Assembly (NCBI GenBank): GCA_026392385.1
Contig: JAPLCG010000018.1
Span: 1 to 46,457 of the forward strand
Direction: 5' to 3'
DNA: 46,457 bases
Source: Solirubrobacterales bacterium
GTDB lineage: Bacteria; Actinomycetota; Thermoleophilia; Solirubrobacterales; Solirubrobacteraceae
Shown: one piece after another, positions 30,633 to 39,408 of the stretch
How positions within the stretch are numbered: position 1 is the first letter of the stretch
Layout: each line of letters starts with the position of its first letter
Made by a program: the position numbers and the translations under genes
The notes under the pieces: generated by a model
What the model was told of the DNA's origin: nothing
What the model saw: only the letters and a program-made list of their open reading frames with translations
Database searches by the model: none

Positions 30633-32129
30633 ATGTCTCCCGGCGAAAAGGCATTGGTCGCCGGCATTCTGCTGGCCAGTGCGGTGGTCGCATCACGGCT
30701 CGCCAACCGACTTAGCGTTCCCGCATTGCTGCTGTTCCTAGCTATCGGAATGGTGATCGGCTCCGACGCGATCGGCTGGGTCAACTTCTCCGATTATGGG
30801 CTTGCCAAGACCTTCGGAATCTTCGCGCTGGCGTTGATTCTGTTTGACGGTGGCCTGCGAGCCGGCTGGCCAGAGATCCGGCCGGTCGTAGGAATATCCG
30901 TCAGCCTCGCAGTCATTGGCACGATTGTGTCGGCGGCAATTACCGGCATTGTAGCTGCCCCCCTGCTGGGAATCTCCACCCTTGAGGGGCTACTGCTTGG
31001 CGCCGTGCTCTCTCCGACCGATGGTGCTGCAGTCTTTGCACTGCTGCGCGGATCGCGTCTCAAACACAGCGTTGAACGAGCCTTGGAAGGCGAATCGGGA
31101 TTCAACGATCCAATCGCAGTCCTGCTCGTCATCTTGCTGATTGAGGCGATCACCAACGCACACAACTCGGCGGGCGATATCGCATTGACAGTCTTCAACG
31201 AGATTGGCTTTGGAATCGCCTTCGGCGTACTGATTGGGATTGCTGCCGTCGCAATTCTCAAACGCCTCCACCTCGATTCCTCCGGCCTCTACCCAGTCGC
31301 GACAATCGCCTTCGCGGCGATCAGCTTTGGCGCCGCCGATGCGCTCGGAGGGTCAGGCTTCCTAGCCATTTATCTGACCGGCTTAATCATCGGCGGCAAG
31401 CCGATCCCTGCAAGACGGACGGTTGAAGCATTCCATGATGGCCTCGCCTGGTTGGCACAGGTCGCCCTATTCATGACGCTTGGCTTGCTGGTCTTCCCAA
31501 GCCATTTCGACAGCGTCGCGCTTGAGGGCACAGCGATTGCGCTCGTGCTTGCGCTGGTTGCTCGGCCAGTCGCAACTGCGATCGCCTGTCTGCCATTCCG
31601 GCTGCCATGGCGCGAAGTGGTGCTGATCGGCTGGGCCGGATTAAGGGGTGCCGTGCCAGTCGTGCTGGCAACCTTTGTTGTCGTTGGACATGTGCCAGAC
31701 GCGCAGAACGTCTTTGACATTGTCTTCTTTGCAGTCGTCGTTTCGACCCTGCTGCAGGGCGCCACAGTTAAACCGCTCGCCAAGCGGCTTGGCCTGACAA
31801 AGGATGAACCGCCTCCAGTTGCATCGCTGCGGTCAACGGCGGCGCTTGAACGGATGGGCGCAAGGGTTCTGCAGTTCAGCGTCAAGCAGGGTGATGCAAT
31901 TGTCGGCGAGCGCATCCGCGACCTTGGACTGCCACGCGAAACGCTCGTCAACCTGATCGTTCGTGATGGCTCAGCGCTGCCGCCACGGGGATCAACCGTC
32001 GTTGAGGCCGGCGACGAGCTGCGCGTGATGATGCGAGAGGAGTCGGAGGATGAGGTTGCAGCTGTCTTTACTCGCTGGCGCACAGGCCTAGTCGCCGACA
32101 CTTCGGCAACGCGCACCCACCCGCTCTAG
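30633..32129 (+). CDS. Potassium/proton antiporter, CPA1 NhaP2/CvrA-like with C-terminal TrkA-C-like domain
   Basis: About 12 TMs, SPTDGAAVFALLRG...LEGESGFNDPIAVLLVI, C-terminal VGERIRDLGLPRETLVNLIVRDGSALPPRGSTVVEAGDELRVM. Confidence 0.9.
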   Translation: MSPGEKALVAGILLASAVVASRLANRLSVPALLLFLAIGMVIGSDAIGWVNFSDYGLAKTFGIFALALILFDGGLRAGWPEIRPVVGISVSLAVIGTIVSAAITGIVAAPLLGISTLEGLLLGAVLSPTDGAAVFALLRGSRLKHSVERALEGESGFNDPIAVLLVILLIEAITNAHNSAGDIALTVFNEIGFGIAFGVLIGIAAVAILKRLHLDSSGLYPVATIAFAAISFGAADALGGSGFLAIYLTGLIIGGKPIPARRTVEAFHDGLAWLAQVALFMTLGLLVFPSHFDSVALEGTAIALVLALVARPVATAIACLPFRLPWREVVLIGWAGLRGAVPVVLATFVVVGHVPDAQNVFDIVFFAVVVSTLLQGATVKPLAKRLGLTKDEPPPVASLRSTAALERMGARVLQFSVKQGDAIVGERIRDLGLPRETLVNLIVRDGSALPPRGSTVVEAGDELRVMMREESEDEVAAVFTRWRTGLVADTSATRTHPL

Positions 32130-32136
32130 GCGACGG

Positions 32137-33342
32137 TTAGGCGCTTGTCTTGGCTTCAGAGCCAAGAACATCCGAATAGAGCTGCGCGGTTGACCGCGCA
32201 ACGTCAGCCCAATCGAATGAGAGCACGTGCTCGGAGGCCTCAGCTACCAGCCGGTCACGCAGAACGTCGTCGCTAAGCAGACGCTCGATCATGATCGCCA
32301 AGTGCTCTGCATCACCACCGTTAAAGCGCAGCCCGACTCTCTCCCCCTCAGGCACAACCTCACGCAGACCTCCAGTGTCAGCGACGATAGTTGGGCAACC
32401 CGAGGCCATCGCCTCAAGCGCAACTAGACCGAATGGTTCATAGAGACTTGGGACAACTGTCAGATCAGCGATCCGATAGAGCGAATGGAGTTTGTCGTCG
32501 CCGATCCAACCGAGGAATGTCCCGTGGTCGTCCAAGCCAAGTTCAGTTGCCTGCGCCTTCAGGTCAGCCTCTGCAGTTCCTGATCCGGCAATCAGGAAGC
32601 GGACGTTGCCGAGCGTTTCGATGATCCCTGGCAAGGCCTCCAGTGCGAGGTGGAAACCCTTTTCGTAGACGAGCCTGCCGACGAGCAGGATGAGACGCTC
32701 GTCAGGCGCGGCGAATTCAGCACGCAGCGTCTCGAGATCATCGGCAGGGACAAGGTCGATCGGGTCAATCCCGTTCGGGATCACTTCAACATGGCCCTCG
32801 TCAAGCGAGTAGATGTCGCTGATGTGGTCGCGCATGTAGGCCGAGCAAGCGATCACACGGTCGGCGCGATTCGTCATCCAGTTTTCAACACCATGTATGT
32901 GGGACTGCGGGTGTTCCTTGACCCAGCCTTGGTGGCGGCCGTATTCAGTCGCATGAACCGTCACAACAAGTGGGCAGCGGAAGCGGTTGGCGAGGTGGTC
33001 ACCAGCGACTGCAACCAGCCAGTCGTGACCGTGGACAAGATCGAAGTGCCAGCGATCGCCGAGTTCAACGCCGGCGGCCAGTAGGTCAGCGTTCATGTGT
33101 TCAACCCATGCGATGAACTCACCGAGCTCAGTCGGCCGCCGCGGCTCGCGAACTCGATGCACGAATACGCCGTCGAGCTCCTCTTCCGCAGGCGAGACGT
33201 CATCACCACGCGTCAGCACATGGACCTCGGCGCTACCAGTCGCAACCAGCTGCTCAGCCAGCTTTCGCACATGGCGGGCAAGCCCACCCTCAACGATCGG
33301 TGGGTACTCCCAGGAGAGGATCAGTACGCGTGGTTTTGTCAT
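32137..33342 (-). CDS. GT4-family glycosyltransferase (alpha-glucan synthase-like, cf. Rv3032)
   Basis: PRVLILSWEYPPIVEGGLARHVRKLAEQL...LLVGRLVYEKGFHLALEALPGI...VVPSLYEPFGLVALEAMASGCPTIVADTGGLREVV; ATGA overlap with GH57 gene. Confidence 0.9.
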   Translation of the reverse strand: MTKPRVLILSWEYPPIVEGGLARHVRKLAEQLVATGSAEVHVLTRGDDVSPAEEELDGVFVHRVREPRRPTELGEFIAWVEHMNADLLAAGVELGDRWHFDLVHGHDWLVAVAGDHLANRFRCPLVVTVHATEYGRHQGWVKEHPQSHIHGVENWMTNRADRVIACSAYMRDHISDIYSLDEGHVEVIPNGIDPIDLVPADDLETLRAEFAAPDERLILLVGRLVYEKGFHLALEALPGIIETLGNVRFLIAGSGTAEADLKAQATELGLDDHGTFLGWIGDDKLHSLYRIADLTVVPSLYEPFGLVALEAMASGCPTIVADTGGLREVVPEGERVGLRFNGGDAEHLAIMIERLLSDDVLRDRLVAEASEHVLSFDWADVARSTAQLYSDVLGSEAKTSA

Positions 33343-34745
33343 GGGCTAAACAGCGCCGCTTCCTGAAGGTCGGGGGCCAACGAGGACAGCAGGTCAGCTC
33401 CAGCCGATTCTAGCTGGCCGAGGCATCCCGCCAAGTGCGCATTGGCCCGCTCGTTTGGATATTCCCCGCAGCTCTCAGCGTCGGCCAGGAAAGCCCAGTC
33501 GGAGGCCTGCAATGCCAACAGTGAACGCAGCGCCTCAGGCCCCGCACCGGAATGGCGCAGGAAAAGCTCGGCGGCGCGAATCCTCACCGGGTACTCAGCG
33601 ACCTTCGGTGATGACCAAGTTTCAAGCGTTCTTGAGCGACCCCAGCTAGTAGCCGCTGGGAGTGGGTTCGGTACGGCAGTCGGTTTACGACCTGCCAGCG
33701 CCTGATCAAGTTGCTCAATAACTAGCCCCCGCTCCGATGCTTCAGCGACGACCGCTGCCAACCAATCAACACCCTCGTGCCACCAATGACCGAATAGTTC
33801 CGTGTCAACTGCAAAAACTGCAAGTGGATCGGCCACTGAGCCTTTCACCTCATTCAGCCGTTCGATAACCGCAGATACAAATGCTGCTGCATCACGTTTG
33901 ACAATCTCGCTGGCCCGCTGCTCGTCATAAGGCTCGCCGTCATTTGCCCATGCCCGGTGATGATGAGTTGTAAGACCATGGTGGTTTCGATAGCCCGGGT
34001 CCGACGGATAGCCATCGCTGGCCCAGACGAGGTCAACCAGCTGGCGGTCAAGTGGCGCAAAGACAAGGCCCTCCGGAGAACGGTGCGGAGTTAAGTTCTC
34101 AGGCCTGCCAAGGCCAAGAACGTCTGTCCAGTCAACAACCGTTGACCGGACACCGGACTCAACCAACACCCGGTCGAGCCAGGGAGAATGAGCGCACTCA
34201 GGAAGCCAGAAGCCACCTCCCCAGTACCCAAATCGTCGCCGCTGCGAGGCAATGCCTGTCTGAACTTGAAGTCGAACGGCAGCGTCAACTGCGGCTAACG
34301 GTAAGAGCTGGTGGGTAGCCGCGGAAGTCCAGCTTGCGTGCTGAGCAAGTGCGCCGACTAGATCACCGTCAATCTCTCGCCACCGCTCGGCGGCCGAGGC
34401 ATAGCGCGCTGCAGAGAGATCGATCTGAGCGGCCTCGGCAACCCGTCCGTCAGCAGCGAGCTCAGCAGCATCAAGCCGATGCGTTTCGGGACGAAGCTCC
34501 TCGAGAAACACCCTGCATAGCTCTCGAGTCTGCGGAGCTTCGAGCTGATCGGCCAAGACCGGTGTAATTGACAGCGTCAGTGGCGCGCCACCATCAAGCA
34601 GGTCAAGAATTGGCAGATAGGAGGTTGCCACCGCTTCCCAGAGCCACTCCTCACCAAACGGCCAGCTGCCGTGTCCAAGCACGAACGGCATATGCGTATG
34701 CAGGACAATCGCCAGCGAACCGTCGCGACGACGGCCAGGGCTCAT
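33339..34745 (-). CDS. GH57-family alpha-glucan branching-type enzyme (DUF1957-like, cf. Rv3031)
   Basis: SLAIVLHTHMPFVLGHGSWPFGEEWLWEAVATSYLPIL...GYWGGGFWLPECAHSPWLDRVL...AVFAVDTELFGHWWHEGVDWL. Confidence 0.9.
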   Translation of the reverse strand: MSPGRRRDGSLAIVLHTHMPFVLGHGSWPFGEEWLWEAVATSYLPILDLLDGGAPLTLSITPVLADQLEAPQTRELCRVFLEELRPETHRLDAAELAADGRVAEAAQIDLSAARYASAAERWREIDGDLVGALAQHASWTSAATHQLLPLAAVDAAVRLQVQTGIASQRRRFGYWGGGFWLPECAHSPWLDRVLVESGVRSTVVDWTDVLGLGRPENLTPHRSPEGLVFAPLDRQLVDLVWASDGYPSDPGYRNHHGLTTHHHRAWANDGEPYDEQRASEIVKRDAAAFVSAVIERLNEVKGSVADPLAVFAVDTELFGHWWHEGVDWLAAVVAEASERGLVIEQLDQALAGRKPTAVPNPLPAATSWGRSRTLETWSSPKVAEYPVRIRAAELFLRHSGAGPEALRSLLALQASDWAFLADAESCGEYPNERANAHLAGCLGQLESAGADLLSSLAPDLQEAALFSP

Positions 34746-35500
34746 GTTCGGCAGACGGCGAGAAGATCCAACGAAGTATCCAAATCACGGCGCCGCAGCG
34801 TGAAGTCACTTGACTGGATTGCCGGAACGAATCGCTCGTAGAAGGGCCCAGTAATTCGAAGGCGAGGATGTACATGATCCCAGCCGAGCCGCAGAGCAAC
34901 CTCATGCGCACGCAACATGCGGGAGTGGAAAAGCCCCAAGACCTCAACCTGGGGGAAGTGTCGGCGGCAAAGCTCCGCGTATTCACCAGGTTTGTACTCG
35001 CGTAGGTGGAACGGATTGTCTGACCGCTCCTTCCCCTCCGGCGCCAGCGTCAGGACATTCGGCGTCGATACATAGGCAACTCCTCCAGGTCGCAGGTTCG
35101 AACGGATTTGGTCAAGGATTGAGTCCGGATCCTCAACATGCTCAATCGTTTGAAGAAACACTGCGGCGTCAACCTCACCATCAAAAGTCTCTACAAGCGT
35201 GCGCTCAAATGTGATGTTTGGTCGCGTGTAACGGAGCCGGGCATGTTCAAAGGTCTCAGGGTTCGCCTCAACACCAATTACCGACTTCGCAGTGCGGGCT
35301 AGGACCTCGGTGCCATACCCCTCACCGCAGGCGAGGTCAACAACATCTACGCCAGCAACGCGCGCAGCTATCCACTCGTAGACGGCGAGATGACGGCGGT
35401 ACCAGTAGTTCTCCTCAGGGACATCGGGCAGGGTACGCTCGCCTGTAAGTGCAAGCGGCGGGACTCCCGGTGGTTGATTCTCTTGGAGATACTCAGACAC
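34742..35500 (-). CDS. SAM-dependent methyltransferase (cf. Rv3030)
   Basis: LTGERTLPDVPEENYWYRRHLAVYEW...VVDLACGEGYGTEVLA...VFLQTIEHVEDPDSILDQIRSNLRPGGVAYVSTPN; GTG start chosen to avoid overlap with divergent gene; ATGA overlap with GH57. Confidence 0.88.
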   Translation of the reverse strand: MSEYLQENQPPGVPPLALTGERTLPDVPEENYWYRRHLAVYEWIAARVAGVDVVDLACGEGYGTEVLARTAKSVIGVEANPETFEHARLRYTRPNITFERTLVETFDGEVDAAVFLQTIEHVEDPDSILDQIRSNLRPGGVAYVSTPNVLTLAPEGKERSDNPFHLREYKPGEYAELCRRHFPQVEVLGLFHSRMLRAHEVALRLGWDHVHPRLRITGPFYERFVPAIQSSDFTLRRRDLDTSLDLLAVCRT

Positions 35501-35527
35501 TGTCTGTGAGAGTAGAGTTCCCGAGCG

Positions 35528-36442
35528 ATGAGCGCCCCTCAGACCGATGACGAGATCCGCGAAGTTAATGAGCGCTACCACGATGTAGCGGCTCAATCCT
35601 ACGATTCAAAGTGGGGGATTGACTTCGGCCCTGACGGCTTATCTCAAGTCACTGGGAAGCTGGAAAAGATGCTTGGCAGGCCGCTGCCACCCCTCGGCCG
35701 CATCGTGGAGATCGGCTCCGGCACCGGATACTTCTCGCTAAATCTGCTGCTTGGAGGTGCATGCGACTCGGCTGTTTGCACGGACATTTCGCCGGGAATG
35801 CTGAAGTCACTGAAGGGGAACGCCAAACGATTGGGCTTGAAGGTCGAGACCCACGCCTGCGACGCGGCATCTCTACCACTCGCTGACGGATCAGTTGACA
35901 CGGTGATTGGTCACGCAGTCCTTCACCACCTCCCTGATCTCGAAGCAGCTTTCGCCGAGTTCAATCGAGTGTTAGCTCCGGGCGGCATCGTCGTGTTCGC
36001 GGGTGAGCCATCGCGGCTTGGCGATCAAATTGCACGCCTGCCAAAGGGTGCAGCTAAGACAATTGCTCCTGCCTGGCGGGCAGCGATGCGAGCTGGGCCT
36101 GCACCAGCCGCCCACGAGGACGGCTCAGGTTGCGAACAGGACCATTCGCTCGAGCAGTACGTGGATATTCACGCCTTCGATCCATCGGCGCTGAGGGTCG
36201 CTGCTTCATCTGCAGGATTTGACGACATCAATGTTGTTGGCGAAGAGTTGCTGGCCAACTGGTTTGGCTGGACGAACCGCGTGCTCGAGGCAACAGCCAA
36301 CCCCGACGATGTACCTATGGCCTGGCGCAAGTATGCATATCGCGGCTACCTCGCTCTGCAGCGTGTTGACCGCAGCCTGCTTGAAGGGCGCCTGCCTCCT
36401 GCGATCTTCTACAACCTGATGATTGCTGCTCGCAAACCCTGA
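35528..36442 (+). CDS. Class I SAM-dependent methyltransferase
   Basis: IVEIGSGTGYFSLNLL...DISPGMLKSLKGNAKRLGLKVETHACDAASLPLADGSVDTVIGHAVLHHLPDLEAAFAEFNRVLAPGG. Confidence 0.9.
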   Translation: MSAPQTDDEIREVNERYHDVAAQSYDSKWGIDFGPDGLSQVTGKLEKMLGRPLPPLGRIVEIGSGTGYFSLNLLLGGACDSAVCTDISPGMLKSLKGNAKRLGLKVETHACDAASLPLADGSVDTVIGHAVLHHLPDLEAAFAEFNRVLAPGGIVVFAGEPSRLGDQIARLPKGAAKTIAPAWRAAMRAGPAPAAHEDGSGCEQDHSLEQYVDIHAFDPSALRVAASSAGFDDINVVGEELLANWFGWTNRVLEATANPDDVPMAWRKYAYRGYLALQRVDRSLLEGRLPPAIFYNLMIAARKP

Positions 36443-36550
36443 TTCTCTAGCTGTTTGGCTCTCAAACTCGTTAGCTCGGGGGCTCGCGCGCTCCCGGTAA
36501 CAAGAATTGAACTGGAGCTTTAATGGCTGCCGTGTGTCAGAATTACTCCA

Positions 36551-37996
36551 ATGAGTCGTAAGTCCTCAACCGCAAGCCGCGTGACGGCAACTGCTGCAAC
36601 GCTTGCAATCTGCGCAGTCGCACCCAGCTTCGCTCTGGCAGCCAGCCCATCGGCTCCACTCACGCTGAACGCTTCGGCTAAGTCAGCCGACAGCCAATCG
36701 ATTGGAATGGCTTCAAGCGGTGCGAAGACCGTAGTTTGGAAACAGACTCAGGGCCCTTACGCAACGCCTACCGGCAACGATGTGATGGCGACCCGGATCA
36801 CGGTTCGAACAAGAATCGTCACGATCGGGTCTGGACGGAACCGGCGCAAGGTCAAGAAGTCCGAGACTGTTGTAACCCCGCTGCGCGTCTACAGCGCAAC
36901 TGGCCGGTTCATTTCCGAGGTTGTCTCGGCGACCACCCCATCGGGAGTGACGACAATCGCGTGGGGGCTTCGTGACCGAACCGGAAACAAGGTTTCGCTG
37001 ATGGCAAGAAGGATCACTGCCGCCGGGCGCCTCGGTCCGGTGATCACCGTTTCACCGGCCGGCAAGCGGGCGCACGACCTGCGCATTGCATCAGCAACCA
37101 GCAGCGCCGCGACCCTGCTCTGGACAAGCGACGACTCATTCGTGTCCTGGGTTGAGGCCAAGCGGATTGGTTCAACCGGCACGGTCGGGAACCTGATTAG
37201 TGTCACCCCCAACCATGGCGCTTACCATGATGTTGTGATGGCTGGCCGCCCTGATGGCTCAGCTGATGTTGTCTGGCGCAATGGAAATGGCGCCCAGCCC
37301 ATTACCGAGTTGGTGCAGATCACGGCAGGAGGCCTTACGAAGGACGCAGTTGAGCTTGGTGACCCTGCTAACTCCAGCAACGACGATCAGGCGATTGCAA
37401 TGGGTGCAAACGGACGCAGCACCATTGCTTGGTCTGAGTCGGTATACGACCCTGTCAGCAAGACGTATTCGATGCTGCTGCGGATGACGCGCGTTGACGC
37501 AGCCGGCAACCGCGGCCGGACAGTCAACATCACTTCAGCCGATTCCCCTTACCAGCCTGCGATTGGTGTCGCAGCAAATGGAACCAGCACAATCGCGTGG
37601 GGCTACGACACGGGCGGCATGACACGGGTGCGGATGGCGAGGATCAGCGCGAACTATGCGAAGAGCTCAATCCTTGACCTCGGACCAGTTGGAGAAAGGC
37701 TTGTCTCAGGCTTCGGACCTACGGTCGCAGTAGCGCCAAATGGTCTCGCAACCTTCGCATGGTCGGTAGTTAAGGCGGGCGGGTTCCCACAGGCTGTCTA
37801 CCTCCAGTCACTACGGGTTGATGCTTCTGGCCACAAGGGCTCGACAGTCAAACTTGTAGCTCCAGATTCAGCAAATCCAGACCTTGTTCACTTTCCAGTG
37901 CTGGCATCGGGTCCGGACGGGACGTGCCTCGTCGCTTTCGTTCGACGCAGTGTCTACGGCAGCTCAGCTTCGCTGAAGCTAATCAGCTGGAAGTAG
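36551..37996 (+). CDS. Secreted repeat protein, beta-propeller-like, unknown function
   Basis: Sec-like signal peptide (TAATLAICAVAPSFALAA); recurring (A/S)T(I/L)xW blocks (VTTIAWGL, AATLLWTS, ADVVWRN, STIAWSE, STIAWGY, LATFAWSV). Confidence 0.65.
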   Translation: MSRKSSTASRVTATAATLAICAVAPSFALAASPSAPLTLNASAKSADSQSIGMASSGAKTVVWKQTQGPYATPTGNDVMATRITVRTRIVTIGSGRNRRKVKKSETVVTPLRVYSATGRFISEVVSATTPSGVTTIAWGLRDRTGNKVSLMARRITAAGRLGPVITVSPAGKRAHDLRIASATSSAATLLWTSDDSFVSWVEAKRIGSTGTVGNLISVTPNHGAYHDVVMAGRPDGSADVVWRNGNGAQPITELVQITAGGLTKDAVELGDPANSSNDDQAIAMGANGRSTIAWSESVYDPVSKTYSMLLRMTRVDAAGNRGRTVNITSADSPYQPAIGVAANGTSTIAWGYDTGGMTRVRMARISANYAKSSILDLGPVGERLVSGFGPTVAVAPNGLATFAWSVVKAGGFPQAVYLQSLRVDASGHKGSTVKLVAPDSANPDLVHFPVLASGPDGTCLVAFVRRSVYGSSASLKLISWK

Positions 37997-38001
37997 TCCA
38001 A

Positions 38002-39318
38002 CTACTGGCTTTGACGAGCGCGCAAAGCTGCAGCATGCGCGGGAAAGTCCTCGTGCGCCGCCAACTCAAGCGCCGCATCTGAAAGGGCCACCGCTGCTTG
38101 ATTCGAAACGGCGGCGACCGATGTCCGCTTCAGGAAGGTCTCGGCCGTAATCCCAGACGACACCCGCGCGAACCGGCCAGTTGGAAGCGATGCGGGAACG
38201 CCAACCGTGTAGTTAGCAAGCGCAAACGAAGCCCCCTGACCAAGAAGCACCTCACCGGCGTTGACGATCGATGTGAGCATCGCTTCAGGGTCGGCTACAG
38301 CCAGCTGCAAGTGCTCCGGCGCAAGCGCATTGACGAGTTCGCAGGCCTCCGCTTCGTTCGCAACAAGGATCACGCCACCGTTGTCGGTAATTGCAATCCT
38401 CGCCCAATCAGCGCGCTGTTCCGGAAGTTGCTCAAGCCTTGCCTGCACCCGCTCACCTAGCGGTTCAACAATCGACTGGTCAGCGGTGATCAGGAACGCA
38501 GATGAGTCCGGACCATGCTCAGCCTCATTAAGCAGGTCGGCTGCGAGCAGGTCTAGGTCTGCATTCGCGTCGGCGATAATTACGCTCTCAGTTGGGCCAA
38601 GGACCATCTGGGTTACGCAGCCTCTCCGCTGGCATTCCAGCATCGCAGCTGAAACCGGCGGGCTGCCTGGCCCGACAATCTTTACAACCGGCTGAATCGA
38701 CTCAGTCCCAAGTGCGACAGCGGCAACTGCCGCCGGTCCATTGCCACAGATCAATTCGCCAATGCCAAGTTGACGCGCAACCTCCAGCACCGCGGCATCA
38801 GGCCGCCCCGTGCGCTGATCCGGTGGCACGATCACGACTAGCCGCCCGACATTCGCAACGACAGCCGGTGTGCCTATCTGCACCAAGACTGAGGGGAATG
38901 AGCCCTTACCCGATGGCACGAACAGCCCGGCCGACTCGATCGGCGAGACAACCTCTCCGACACTTAGACCTGGCAGAATCTCGCGCCGCCATGAGCGCTC
39001 AGGGAGTAAGGCACGGTTGAAAGCCTCTGACCGCTCAATTGCGACTGCGATCGCCTCACGCAATGCGGGTGCGGTCTGTGACGCGCCAGCAGCAATCGCA
39101 TCGCTGTCTAGGCGTGTACCAGCAGAATTAAGGTCTATCCCGTCGAAGCGTTCTGTCGCCTCTTCGAGGGCAGCATCTCCTCGCTGCTCGACATCGTCTA
39201 CGAGCCTCTCAATCTCCGAACGTAATGCGGGATCAAACATTGCGCGCGCAGTATCACGGCGTTGAATAATCGCTAGGCGCTGAGATTCGTTGAGTTCCGA
39301 CCATCGAAGAGTTCGCAT
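38002..39318 (-). CDS. Histidinol dehydrogenase family protein with altered metal-site residues
   Basis: HisD-like throughout: SAGLFVPSGKGSFPSVLVQIGTPA...GPGSPPVSAAML...LGPTESVIIAD...EAEHGPDSSAFLIT...NALAPEHLQLAV...LKRTSV. Confidence 0.88.
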   Translation of the reverse strand: MRTLRWSELNESQRLAIIQRRDTARAMFDPALRSEIERLVDDVEQRGDAALEEATERFDGIDLNSAGTRLDSDAIAAGASQTAPALREAIAVAIERSEAFNRALLPERSWRREILPGLSVGEVVSPIESAGLFVPSGKGSFPSVLVQIGTPAVVANVGRLVVIVPPDQRTGRPDAAVLEVARQLGIGELICGNGPAAVAAVALGTESIQPVVKIVGPGSPPVSAAMLECQRRGCVTQMVLGPTESVIIADANADLDLLAADLLNEAEHGPDSSAFLITADQSIVEPLGERVQARLEQLPEQRADWARIAITDNGGVILVANEAEACELVNALAPEHLQLAVADPEAMLTSIVNAGEVLLGQGASFALANYTVGVPASLPTGRFARVSSGITAETFLKRTSVAAVSNQAAVALSDAALELAAHEDFPAHAAALRARQSQ

Positions 39319-39408
39319 TGGTTCTAATCCTGCCGGTTATTGAGATCTATTGTCGCTATTGGCCGTGGACAAGCATTCGAATCACGACTGATTCAGCCCG
39401 TCGGCATA

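Noticed and set aside
35085-35110. GGTTCGAA-like T-loop string suggestive of a tRNA
   Set aside because: Lies inside the methyltransferase CDS and no cloverleaf stems could be formed around it.
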